A stretch of 25,197 nt of DNA from Streptococcus panodentis (GTDB lineage: Bacteria > Bacillota > Bacilli > Lactobacillales > Streptococcaceae): NCBI RefSeq assembly GCF_017884005.1, contig NZ_QFAY01000006.1, positions 1 through 25,197 on the forward strand, written 5' to 3'. The position numbers and the translations under genes were made by a program. Below the pieces are notes generated by a model. The model ran no database searches. It was not told where the DNA came from and worked only from the letters and a program-made list of their open reading frames with translations. Shown here in pieces: positions 7,227-15,137 of this stretch (positions are counted from its first letter, which is position 1; every line of letters begins with the position of its first letter).

Positions 7227-8258
7227 ATGGATAATAATCAGAAAAACAATGATGTTTTAGATGTATTCGTTGAGAAGCACATCGTGGGGAATAAGATTGT
7301 TCAGACTCTTAAACGCCGGGCGATTCTGCGGAAATTCCTGACTTTTCTTGTGCTGATTTCTGTCTGGCTTTTTCTTTTAGTCAATGCCTATCTGTCACCG
7401 CAGCGGGTTGCTTACACAGAAGCACAGCTGGCAACTACCAGAGATTTTGAAAACGAGTCGGGCCGCATCATGCTGACCAAGCAGATTTACTCAGAAAAGA
7501 ACGGCATTCTGCTCTTGGAATTTGAAACGTCAGACTACACTTCCTCTATTGCCAAGGGAATCAGTGCCAAAAATCTGGAATGGATCCTCTTTGCCAAAAA
7601 TCAAAGCCCCGATACCAAAATGGAGGTCATTCCCCTGGCTAATCACAAGATTGATGTCATTGTCAAGGGGGTTCCCAAAGATTTCGAGGCGATTGCTATC
7701 AATATCACCAATAAAACAGTCGTCAATGACGATGTTGATGTCGGTATTGAGGAGTACAATGATGTAACCTCCAGCGAATCGAAATATGCAACCAAGGAAA
7801 AGAAAAAGAAAGATGCTTCTGAGCTGAGCAATGAAGTGCAGTTTATGGTAGCTGAGCAGGGGGAGAAAATCAAACGCACCTACCTGCAGGACCTGTCTCG
7901 GGAAACTTTTGCCCTCAATGCTTTTGAAGAAGAAAAGAATTTCCAAAACAAGCAGATTGAAAAACTCCAAAAGGCCATTGAAAGACTGGAGGGTTCGATT
8001 GCGGAAAATAAGTCAACCTTGGCCGATTTGGAACGTTCCGGCCAGTATTTAGTCGGCAGCAATCTGACCGAAAATCAGGAAAAAATCGAAAATGTTGAAA
8101 AAGAAATCGATGGCAAACAGACGAAAATCAATCAGGCCAAGGATAATATTGTCACCCTGCAGAATGCTGTAGAGGCGCTGGAGCATTCCATGCAGGAAGT
8201 ACACGACGGCACTTATCAGTTTAATGCACCAATCACCTCAGTTGAAATGGATTTTTAG
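7227..8258 (+). CDS. single-pass membrane protein with long extracytoplasmic coiled coil, 343 aa
   Basis: The start is placed at ATG 7227, because the frame upstream runs through a terminator and promoter. There is no ribosome site, consistent with a leaderless transcript. A basic N-terminus (K-R-R-A-I-L-R-K) precedes one membrane helix at about 36-54, so the rest is outside. Residues about 75-185 form a mixed domain with beta-like strands (I-M-L-T-K-Q-I-Y-S, G-I-L-L-L-E-F-E). Residues about 200-215 are Lys-rich, and about 235-325 are heptad-rich (E-K-L-Q-K-A-I-E-R-L-E-G-S). No family was recognised. A coiled-coil stalk spanning the wall or organising the channel would be an inference from its place among T4SS genes. 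Confidence 0.8.
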   Translation: MDNNQKNNDVLDVFVEKHIVGNKIVQTLKRRAILRKFLTFLVLISVWLFLLVNAYLSPQRVAYTEAQLATTRDFENESGRIMLTKQIYSEKNGILLLEFETSDYTSSIAKGISAKNLEWILFAKNQSPDTKMEVIPLANHKIDVIVKGVPKDFEAIAINITNKTVVNDDVDVGIEEYNDVTSSESKYATKEKKKKDASELSNEVQFMVAEQGEKIKRTYLQDLSRETFALNAFEEEKNFQNKQIEKLQKAIERLEGSIAENKSTLADLERSGQYLVGSNLTENQEKIENVEKEIDGKQTKINQAKDNIVTLQNAVEALEHSMQEVHDGTYQFNAPITSVEMDF

Positions 8259-8293
8259 ACTGAGCTGCGAAGGAAAAAGTGAAGGAGTAAACA

Positions 8294-8668
8294 ATGTCAG
8301 AAGATAATCGTACCAATTATGAAGATCGTCCCTATGGATTTCCGCGTGATCTGTTTGCATCAGTCAAGCTGTATGGCATCCGTCTGTTCAGCCTTCTGTT
8401 TGTATTTGGTGCGCCTCTTTTAGCTATGCAGTTTACAGGGAGCGGCAAAGTCTTTCCCAAGCAGCAGACGCTGGAATATATCTGTTTTGTTGTGCTGACC
8501 TTTATCATCGCTCTCTATCTCATGTTTCCCTTCAACGGCGGCAAAAACAACCTGCATGCGATTCGGATTTTTCTGACGCGCCGGCGCAAGCGATACCACT
8601 CCATTGACCGTATGAGAAACAAGGAAGCAGTTAAGAACGAAAAAAGAGGGATAGGTAGAAAAACATGA
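8294..8668 (+). CDS. two-helix T4SS membrane protein, VirB3/PrgI-like (DUF5592-like), 124 aa
   Basis: ATG at 8294 follows GAAGGAGTAAACA, a good ribosome site. An N-terminal cytoplasmic segment with Y-G-F-P-R-D-L precedes two hydrophobic segments (about 30-47 and 62-80). A very basic tail follows (L-T-R-R-R-K-R-Y-H), giving both ends inside. Small proteins of this shape (VirB3, PrgI, TcpE, DUF5592) sit beside the VirB4-type ATPase in Gram-positive conjugation loci. Here it sits before the Clp-like ATPase instead, with an ATGA start-stop overlap that implies translational coupling. The family call is from size, topology and context, not from a diagnostic motif. Confidence 0.75.
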   Translation: MSEDNRTNYEDRPYGFPRDLFASVKLYGIRLFSLLFVFGAPLLAMQFTGSGKVFPKQQTLEYICFVVLTFIIALYLMFPFNGGKNNLHAIRIFLTRRRKRYHSIDRMRNKEAVKNEKRGIGRKT

Positions 8669-10602
8669 TTAAGACTGAGGAACTGCAGCAAAGAGAAGAG
8701 TATCGGGAGGCGGCAGAAGGGGCCAATCTCTTAGAGGCAGACAGCCCGCTTCAGGACCTGCTGCCGCAGAGACCGCAGGAGGAAGAAAGCCCAACTCCCT
8801 ATCTGGACAAATATACTGAAAATGTTACAGAAAAGATCCGTAAGAAAATAGACCATTTTACGGTTTTTGGCCGGGAAAAGGAAGTGGAGCAGGTCATCGT
8901 ATCACTCCTGCGCCAGACTAAGAACTCGCCCATTCTGGTCGGTGAGGCTGGGACAGGTAAGACAGCTATTGTTGACGGTCTGGTCGTAGAGATTCTCAAG
9001 GGCAATGTGCCGGACGAGTTTAAGCATGTTACGGTCCGCTCCTTGGAATTATCCAGTATTTCCAGCAAGTCGGATGGAGAAGATATGGTGTCCCGCCTCA
9101 AGCGGATCATCGAGGAGCTCAAGGCTACCAAGGGGGAGAATATCCTCTTTATTGACGAGGTGCACACTATTGTCGGAGCTGGCGGCGACGGCAGTATGCT
9201 GGATGCCGGCAATGTCATCAAGCCGCCTCTGGCGCGTGGGGAAATCCAGATGATTTCTGCCACGACCTATGAAGAATACCAAAGTTCTATCGAAACCGAC
9301 AAGGCCTTGGAGCGGCGGGTGCAGATGGTGCCGGTGGAAGAGCCGACCGCAGATCAGGCGATCTTTATCTTGGGCAATATCCGCAAGCGTTTTGAAAAGG
9401 AACGCCATATCACCATTACGGATGATGCGGTAGAACAGGCCGTTCGGCTGGCAGTCCGCTACATCCCTGAGCGTTTCCTGCCCGATAAGGCCATTGACCT
9501 GCTGGACGATGCGACGGCTCAGGCTTACTTTGAAAAGCGCAAGGTCGTGGATATTGAGGACATCGCCAGAGTCATTCAAAAAATGAAGAAAATCCCCGTG
9601 ACCACCATTCTCAAGGACGATTCGGAACGGCTGATGAACTTTACTGATGAGCTCAAGAAATACGTAAAAGGACAGGATTTTGCCGTTTCTCAGGTGGCCA
9701 ATACGATTTATATCTCAAAAGAAGGCTTTCAGCGGCCCAATAAACCATTGGGAAGCTTTCTCTTTCTGGGAACGACCGGGGTCGGCAAGACCGAGCTGGC
9801 CAAGGCGCTGGCCAAGATTCTCTTTGACAATGTGGAGGCCATGATTCGGATCGACTGCTCAGAGTATTCCTCTAAGGGGGATAAGGATAAGCTGATTGGC
9901 AAGAATATCGTTGGCTCCAAAGGGCTCCTGACCGAACCGGTCAAAAACAATCCTTACTCTGTGGTGCTGCTGGACGAGCTGGAAAAAGCCCATCCAGATA
10001 TCTATGATATCTTGCTGCAGGTGCTGGATGAAGGCCACCTGACGACGGGAACCGGCCGTAAGATTAACTTTAAAAATACCATTGTCATTGCTACGACCAA
10101 CTCAGGTGCAGATGAGATTAAAAAAACCTATGCCAACGAAGGCAATTTTGGAGATATGACCGATCTGGCCTACGACGGCTTTATGAACCGGATTGTTGAG
10201 GAGCTGAGCCTGACCTTCCGGCCGGAGTTTATCAACCGCTTTGGCAATAAGGTAGTCTTTAACATGCTGACGACGGATATTATTGAAGCCATTGTTGATT
10301 TGGCTTGGACCAAGGAAGAAAAAAGACTGGCTGAGCAGAAGGTCTACCTGCAGTATGAGGATAAGACCGAGTTTTACGATTTTCTGCGCTCCAAAGGAAC
10401 CAGTGTAGAAAACGGTGCCCGGCCGCTGGAACGGCTGATTCAGGACCGGGTGACCGGGCCGATTGCCGAAAAGCTCTTCCTCCTGCAGAGGCATGGCGCT
10501 GCCTACAATGTTCTGGTCAAGGTCATCGGTGAGGCGCCGGACGGCATTTTCCACCATATTGACAAGCGGACGCTGGACTTTGAAGCCACTAAAATAGAAT
10601 AG
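8665..10602 (+). CDS. two-domain Clp/Hsp100 AAA+ ATPase embedded in the T4SS-like operon, 645 aa
   Basis: Hsp100 proteins thread and unfold proteins using ATP. Domain 1 has Walker A G-E-A-G-T-G-K-T (Lys99) and Walker B I-L-F-I-D-E (Asp164-Glu165), plus the ClpA/B/C-type A-T-T-Y-E-E-Y and E-R-R segments. Domain 2 has Walker A G-T-T-G-V-G-K-T (Lys375), Walker B V-V-L-L-D-E (Asp437-Glu438), F-R-P-E-F-I-N-R and sensor-2 G-A-R-P-L-E-R (about 584-590). It lacks the N-terminal double Clp repeat and the long ClpB middle coil, hence the short length compared with 700-870 aa relatives. The G-F tripeptide loop that docks ClpP in ClpA/C is not seen; the equivalent stretch reads A-N-E-G-N-F-G-D-M. It is therefore probably a ClpP-independent remodeller for secretion, an inference from context. 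It overlaps the upstream gene by four bases. Confidence 0.92.
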   Translation: MIKTEELQQREEYREAAEGANLLEADSPLQDLLPQRPQEEESPTPYLDKYTENVTEKIRKKIDHFTVFGREKEVEQVIVSLLRQTKNSPILVGEAGTGKTAIVDGLVVEILKGNVPDEFKHVTVRSLELSSISSKSDGEDMVSRLKRIIEELKATKGENILFIDEVHTIVGAGGDGSMLDAGNVIKPPLARGEIQMISATTYEEYQSSIETDKALERRVQMVPVEEPTADQAIFILGNIRKRFEKERHITITDDAVEQAVRLAVRYIPERFLPDKAIDLLDDATAQAYFEKRKVVDIEDIARVIQKMKKIPVTTILKDDSERLMNFTDELKKYVKGQDFAVSQVANTIYISKEGFQRPNKPLGSFLFLGTTGVGKTELAKALAKILFDNVEAMIRIDCSEYSSKGDKDKLIGKNIVGSKGLLTEPVKNNPYSVVLLDELEKAHPDIYDILLQVLDEGHLTTGTGRKINFKNTIVIATTNSGADEIKKTYANEGNFGDMTDLAYDGFMNRIVEELSLTFRPEFINRFGNKVVFNMLTTDIIEAIVDLAWTKEEKRLAEQKVYLQYEDKTEFYDFLRSKGTSVENGARPLERLIQDRVTGPIAEKLFLLQRHGAAYNVLVKVIGEAPDGIFHHIDKRTLDFEATKIE

Positions 10603-10636
10603 AAAGACAATCGTTTGGAAAAAACGCCCATTTCTC

Positions 10637-10676
10637 TTTATGATACAGCGAAACAGGCGATGGTTTAGGCTATAAT
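10637..10676 (+). promoter_or_regulatory. promoter P3 with TTTATGATA motif, no -35 box
   Basis: TATAAT at 10671-10676; TTTATGATA at 10637-10645, 25 nt upstream. No TTGACA-like hexamer at the -35 position. It would give the pilin gene its own transcript inside the locus; no clear terminator separates it from the Clp-like gene. Confidence 0.55.
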
Positions 10677-10709
10677 AAATCATGATAAAAAAGAAAAGGA
10701 GATAGAATC

Positions 10710-11033
10710 TTGAAAAATCTTAAAATCAAACAAATATGGGCAGCGCTGACAGCTGCACTGACATCATTCTTGCTGACGACACCGGTCTTTGCAGCAGGAA
10801 AAGATCCTTTCTCGTCTGTTACTAGTGGAGCGGAGCAGGCACAAGGTCAATTCTCTACTCTTGGTTTTGCCATTGCAGTGACGATGCTGATTGTAGCCGG
10901 TATTGGGCTCATGCTGTCGCAAAAGATGCGTGAGTGGGCCAAGGGCCACATTATCTATGTCATCATCGGGGTAGTTGTTATCGTCCTTGCCAGTCAGGCT
11001 GTTCCCTTTATTAAAGACATGTTTGGTGGTTAA
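10710..11033 (+). CDS. VirB2-like T4SS pilin/major subunit, 107 aa precursor
   Basis: TTG start at 10710 with AAAAGGAGATAG upstream. The ATG at 10682 runs into a stop within eight codons and is excluded. The precursor has a basic N-terminus and a signal peptide ending T-P-V-F-A, with likely cleavage after Ala28. Two hydrophobic helices follow (about 50-69 and 80-100) separated by a short basic loop (S-Q-K-M-R-E-W-A-K-G-H). Mature length of about 79 residues, signal peptide and two-helix hairpin match VirB2/TrbC-type pilins. It has its own promoter, as would suit a protein needed in excess, and leads the genes for the VirB8-like and VirB6-like proteins. Confidence 0.82.
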   Translation: MKNLKIKQIWAALTAALTSFLLTTPVFAAGKDPFSSVTSGAEQAQGQFSTLGFAIAVTMLIVAGIGLMLSQKMREWAKGHIIYVIIGVVVIVLASQAVPFIKDMFGG

Positions 11034-11036
11034 TCT

Positions 11037-12212
11037 ATGGCAGGATTTGCTTTAGGAAAAGGAGGAGTTATCAAAGACTCCTCATTTATTTATATTGAGT
11101 GGGCGGGGAAGGACTCTCCCAAGCGCAATGGCGACATCAAAGATCTGATTGAGGACTTGGACGAGGAGTATTTCCTAGACAGCGGAACTATGGGAGACAG
11201 CCTGCCCTACCTCACCTTTCTGCAGGCGGAGACCCTTTTTCATGCCCTGCGGGATCAGTTTGGTGATTTCACTCTGGCCAAGGTATCTCTGGCCAATAGT
11301 GAAAGCGGCAAGCCTTCGATTGAAGATGAGCCCAGCATCAGTCCTTTCTTGATTGACCATACCTATGACAATATTATGACGAAGCTCATGGAGGCTTCCC
11401 TGCGGGATCCCCGTTTCAAAGATTACACCTATGATGATCTGGCCCTCTATTTTACCGATAAGGAAAACGGCATTTTAAGGACTTATGCAGAAAGCCTGAA
11501 TTTGTCTCAGGCTGATCTGCCTTATTTTCCTATGGAGTCCGATGTGCAAGGGGCTATAAAAAGGGCTCATCCTAAAAAGAACAGAAATAAAGGAGTATCG
11601 GAAATGGGAGAACAAAATCCGCTTCTGAGCAAGATTGCTTTGGGGCTGGGCATAGCAGGCCTGCTGATAGGCATTCTGGGCCTTGTCATTGGTATGATGG
11701 GAAATAGCAAGCGGGCTCAGCTGGAAGCCCAGACTGCCTTTCTCTATCAGGAGCAGCAAAAAATCCAAAAGCTGCAGGAGAAAGAACATGCAGCAGATGT
11801 TTTCGGACGTTTCTTTATCCCCAATTACTACTCTGGGAATAAGGAAGCGCTCAACCCCTTCCTGTCGTCAGGGGATGCCAAGTATACGCAGCCGGAACAG
11901 GCTCAAATCGTCAGCAATCTGCTGGAAAATGTCAAGCTGGAGAAAGATGATACCTTCACCCTGACCTATGTCATTACATTTTCCACGGCAGAAGGTGTGA
12001 AAACCAAACGCCTGTCCTTTGGGATTAAAGAAGACAATAAGGCCGAGTATGGTTTCCTGATCACATCAGAGCCTGTCAGCAGCATCTATATCAGTGAGAA
12101 CAATAATGGCGACGAAAGCAAGCAGTCAGAGGAGCAAGGGGACAAGCAAACTGAAACGAGCAGCGGTTCAGAAGAAAACAAACAGTCTGAGTCCAGCCAA
12201 GCTCCTTCTTAA
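11037..12212 (+). CDS. bitopic VirB8/TcpC-like T4SS protein, 391 aa
   Basis: ATG at 11037, three bases after the pilin stop; GGTGG inside the pilin end can serve as ribosome site. The protein has a soluble acidic N-terminal domain of about 190 residues, presumably cytoplasmic, and one glycine-rich helix (about 200-221). A short coiled coil (226-252) follows, then a compact domain (about 255-350) with R-F-F-I-P-N-Y-Y-S-G-N and alternating strands L-T-Y-V-I-T-F. A Glu/Ser/Gln-rich tail ends the protein. A helix followed by an NTF2-like domain outside is the plan of VirB8 and TcpC, which scaffold the channel. The large N-terminal domain is not typical of those families and was not recognised. 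Confidence 0.7.
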   Translation: MAGFALGKGGVIKDSSFIYIEWAGKDSPKRNGDIKDLIEDLDEEYFLDSGTMGDSLPYLTFLQAETLFHALRDQFGDFTLAKVSLANSESGKPSIEDEPSISPFLIDHTYDNIMTKLMEASLRDPRFKDYTYDDLALYFTDKENGILRTYAESLNLSQADLPYFPMESDVQGAIKRAHPKKNRNKGVSEMGEQNPLLSKIALGLGIAGLLIGILGLVIGMMGNSKRAQLEAQTAFLYQEQQKIQKLQEKEHAADVFGRFFIPNYYSGNKEALNPFLSSGDAKYTQPEQAQIVSNLLENVKLEKDDTFTLTYVITFSTAEGVKTKRLSFGIKEDNKAEYGFLITSEPVSSIYISENNNGDESKQSEEQGDKQTETSSGSEENKQSESSQAPS

Positions 12213-12228
12213 GAAGGGAGTGATATGA

Positions 12229-14262
12229 ATGCCGACCTATAGCAGTCTTGCAGACTTAATCAGTAAGGCGAAAGATTTTAAAGATGATGTTAGTCCTACT
12301 TGGCCCTATAATGAGTCACCGACAAAAGAGACGGCTGCTTTTTATGAACAATGGTCTAATTATTTATCGTCTATTCCGCAGGTTTTTGCTTATTTCCTCA
12401 ACCTTCCGGGGTGGATTACTAAATCCTTGTATTCTATCAGCATGGCCTTGGAGAATGTTTATAATAATTTATTCAAACTCTTTGGTTTCTTTGACTATCT
12501 GGATAGAAATGATACCTTTGTTGGTCAGATTTTTGATGGTCTGCAAAAGCTTGGAGTGGTTGTCTTTGTTCTATTGCTGATACTGTTTATTATTGCAAAT
12601 TTTATAACCGGCTTAATGAAATACAAAGACGTTATAGGCCACTTTCTTTTGGTCACAGCTGTCTTGGCTTTTCTGCCTCAGGCAATCAAAGAATTTTCTT
12701 ATGTATTGGCCAAGGACAGCCAATACATCAGTAAAATGTCTGACGACGGAGAGTCTGGCTTTGCTTCCCTGTCTGTCAAACCATATGAAGGCAACGTCGT
12801 CGACTTGTATGTTATTATTCAAAAAAATTTTGATGTCAATGTCTTAGGGATGGACAAGAGAGGCTTTTTAAATCCGCCATCTGATTCAGAAAATAAAGTC
12901 AGGCTGAACACCATAGATGACAGCAATGTCATGCAGACCGATTACAGCGCATGGTACGGAGGTACCGATAAAACGGTACTAGAGCAGTTTGAAAAGGATG
13001 GAGACGGCGGTGATGCTAACTTTAAAGGAGTAGCCCCTATTCTGAGTTCCGTTCTTAGGTCAAATGAAGAAGGGAATGTCCGTATTGATAATGTCAAACC
13101 AGGGACTTGGAGTGAACTGGAAAATGTCTTCTCGGCTGTTTACCCTCGCTACAGCGTTAACTGGATTGGTCTAATCGTTCAGCAAATCGTACTAATTGCT
13201 CTGTTGATTAGTATGTCTATCAGGTTTGTGCAGTCCGTTTTTCAGGTCATTGTGGCAGGGATGGTGGCTCCGATTGTCGGTTATACCTCTGTTGAAAACT
13301 CAGAAAAATTCAAGGAGCTGCTTCAAATGATTTTTGGGACGATTACAGGCGTCTTCTTTGAAGTGATTCTGCTGCGCGTTGCTATGAGTGTTCTGAGAGA
13401 CTTCCCTGGCATGGTGGCTTCAAGTTTTACCTGGCTATCATCAGGAGGCTTCTCTTCCAATCTCAGCTATTGGGAAAATGTCATGGCTTCTATCATTGTT
13501 TACATAGGAGTTTACCTGTCTCTGATAAGCGGCAACAATGCTGTTGAACGCTGGTTAGGTGTTTCTCCGTCGCAGGGCCGCGGAGGGCAAATGGCTGGTA
13601 TGGCTGGCGCCGGTCTGGCGGCTGGCGGTGCAGCCTCAAGAGCTGGCAGGAAAATGGTTAAATCAGCTCCGGGGGTTGCCAAGAGGACTGCCCGCGGTGT
13701 AGGCACCGTTGCTAAGAAAGCTTCTCAAGGTGCTCGAAGCGCGGCCCGCGGAGCGGGTACTGCGGCTAAGGGGATTGGTGCCGGTGCAGCCCGTGTTGCC
13801 GGAGGGGCCAAAGGAGCAGTTGAAGGTATCCGTCAGGCCGGCGGAGTTGGCAGAGCAGCTGCCAATCTAGGATCTCATGCCAAAGCTGGTGTCGGCAGTG
13901 CTTATGAAAGTGTCAAAAGTTCTGTTCAGTCAACAGCCGGTGGAGTCAAGGATTCTGTTAAGAGTGCCGGTCAAAAAGTGGGCGATGCTGCTAAAAGCAA
14001 TTACAATGCCGGCAGAACAGGAGTTGCCAATACTCTTGCTTCCGGTGCCAATGCTAATGGTAAGACGAATACCAGTACCAAGAATGAAGCTTCTGGTGTC
14101 GGAAGCACGGCAGCCAATACCAACAAACCTAATCAAACGAAGCAAGGGATTGGCGGTGCCTCTGGTTCACAGATTTCTAGTAACAACAGTAAAACCAAAA
14201 CGTCATCAGCTCCTTCAAATAATGGCGGCATTAAGAAAAAAGATTCTGGTAAAAAACCCTAG
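12229..14262 (+). CDS. VirB6/TrbL-like polytopic channel protein with low-complexity tail, 677 aa
   Basis: ATG at 12229 has AAGGGAG nine bases upstream; the ATG at 12225 hits a stop after five codons. Membrane segments cluster at about 103-150 (two) and about 313-435 (four). They flank a large loop (about 160-310) rich in Asp/Asn/Gly that is probably outside. G-M-V-A-P-I-V-G-Y-T lies in the second cluster. This arrangement matches TrbL/VirB6 channel components of Gram-positive T4SS. From about residue 447 the sequence becomes Gly/Ala/Lys/Arg-rich with repeated A-A-R-G-A-G and K-S-A-G-like units, then Asn/Ser/Thr-rich. This long basic tail is unusual in length and would be cytoplasmic if helices are even in number. 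Confidence 0.85.
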   Translation: MPTYSSLADLISKAKDFKDDVSPTWPYNESPTKETAAFYEQWSNYLSSIPQVFAYFLNLPGWITKSLYSISMALENVYNNLFKLFGFFDYLDRNDTFVGQIFDGLQKLGVVVFVLLLILFIIANFITGLMKYKDVIGHFLLVTAVLAFLPQAIKEFSYVLAKDSQYISKMSDDGESGFASLSVKPYEGNVVDLYVIIQKNFDVNVLGMDKRGFLNPPSDSENKVRLNTIDDSNVMQTDYSAWYGGTDKTVLEQFEKDGDGGDANFKGVAPILSSVLRSNEEGNVRIDNVKPGTWSELENVFSAVYPRYSVNWIGLIVQQIVLIALLISMSIRFVQSVFQVIVAGMVAPIVGYTSVENSEKFKELLQMIFGTITGVFFEVILLRVAMSVLRDFPGMVASSFTWLSSGGFSSNLSYWENVMASIIVYIGVYLSLISGNNAVERWLGVSPSQGRGGQMAGMAGAGLAAGGAASRAGRKMVKSAPGVAKRTARGVGTVAKKASQGARSAARGAGTAAKGIGAGAARVAGGAKGAVEGIRQAGGVGRAAANLGSHAKAGVGSAYESVKSSVQSTAGGVKDSVKSAGQKVGDAAKSNYNAGRTGVANTLASGANANGKTNTSTKNEASGVGSTAANTNKPNQTKQGIGGASGSQISSNNSKTKTSSAPSNNGGIKKKDSGKKP

Positions 14263-14306
14263 TCCAATAGATCGCCATTCAATCAATACAGAAAAAGGTA
14301 TGACTA

Positions 14307-15065
14307 ATGAAAAAACAGTATATTTCTTTCATAATAGCAATCGCAGTGGCTTTGTCTCTGGTATTCTTATCAGCCTGTAATGCTGCCAAGAATCCGTCCA
14401 ATGGCGGGGGAGACTCCAGCTCTGGTACACAAAAGGCCGAAGAAGGTATTTATGAGCATTTGAAAAATGCTAAGGACAAAATATGGTATCTGACAGATGA
14501 AGTTTCTAAAGACTCTTACCCATTAGCAGTCTATGTCTTTAATAAAGGGAAGGTTAAAGGCTATACAACCTTTAATCGTGACGAGGGAAAGTCCTTTGGA
14601 GATCTGGCTAAAATGACAGATGAAGAAATCATTGAGTACTATGAGGAGCAGGAAGGAACTTTTCTAAAACACATTTATGATGTGACAGCCAGCAATGCGG
14701 AACAATTTCCTAATGATAGTCAATACAAAGAGTTAGCGGAAGCCTTACAGCCATACGGCGATGGTAAGGGTCAGCTGCCGACGGCTGATTTTCAGGTCAA
14801 ACTTGTAACCAATGATACTGGAGAAGGTGTGGCCACTGAAGATATTGAGATTGATTTCTTAGATATTAGTAAGCCAGACCGAAACTTTGGAAATTTCTGG
14901 AACTATACTTTGAAACTGAAACATGTAACGAGCACTAGCAAGGTATATAACAGTACATACAATGGTTTTGAAACAGAGGATGATGTTCAGCCGCTCTTTA
15001 TCACCCGCAGCAAGAGCCAATTCCAACTAGATACCCTCAAAACCAAAGGTATAGAAGTTGAATAA
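14307..15065 (+). CDS. lipoprotein of the T4SS-like operon, 252 aa
   Basis: ATG at 14307 after AAAAAGGTATGACTA. A lysine start, hydrophobic core and lipobox L-S-A-C (Cys24) mark a lipoprotein signal for lipid attachment on the outer face of the membrane. A Gly/Ser linker follows, then a mature domain with no recognised family (E-G-I-Y-E-H-L-K-N-A-K-D-K-I-W-Y and a Tyr/Thr-rich beta-like C-terminal half). It is 44 bp after the VirB6-like gene and ends at a strong terminator, so it is the last gene of this transcript. Roles as a surface accessory or exclusion-type protein are possible; neither is shown by sequence. Confidence 0.82.
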   Translation: MKKQYISFIIAIAVALSLVFLSACNAAKNPSNGGGDSSSGTQKAEEGIYEHLKNAKDKIWYLTDEVSKDSYPLAVYVFNKGKVKGYTTFNRDEGKSFGDLAKMTDEEIIEYYEEQEGTFLKHIYDVTASNAEQFPNDSQYKELAEALQPYGDGKGQLPTADFQVKLVTNDTGEGVATEDIEIDFLDISKPDRNFGNFWNYTLKLKHVTSTSKVYNSTYNGFETEDDVQPLFITRSKSQFQLDTLKTKGIEVE

Positions 15066-15072
15066 ACACGAA

Positions 15073-15100
15073 AACGGAAAGAATTCTCTTTTCGTTTTTT
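15073..15100 (+). terminator. intrinsic terminator of the left T4SS-like operon
   Basis: AACGGAAAGA (15073-15082) pairs with TCTTTTCGTT (15087-15096) through one G-T wobble, loop ATTC, followed by TTTT. It starts eight bases after the lipoprotein stop. Confidence 0.8.
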
Positions 15101-15103
15101 ATC

Positions 15104-15131
15104 TTGACAAATGGATAGAAAACGGTATAAT
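15104..15131 (+). promoter_or_regulatory. strong consensus promoter of the structured RNA island
   Basis: TTGACA (15104-15109), 16-nt spacer, TATAAT (15126-15131). Both hexamers are perfect. Predicted start is near 15138. There is no good ribosome site or ORF for over 440 nt, so the first product is an RNA. Confidence 0.85.
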
Positions 15132-15137
15132 GAATGT

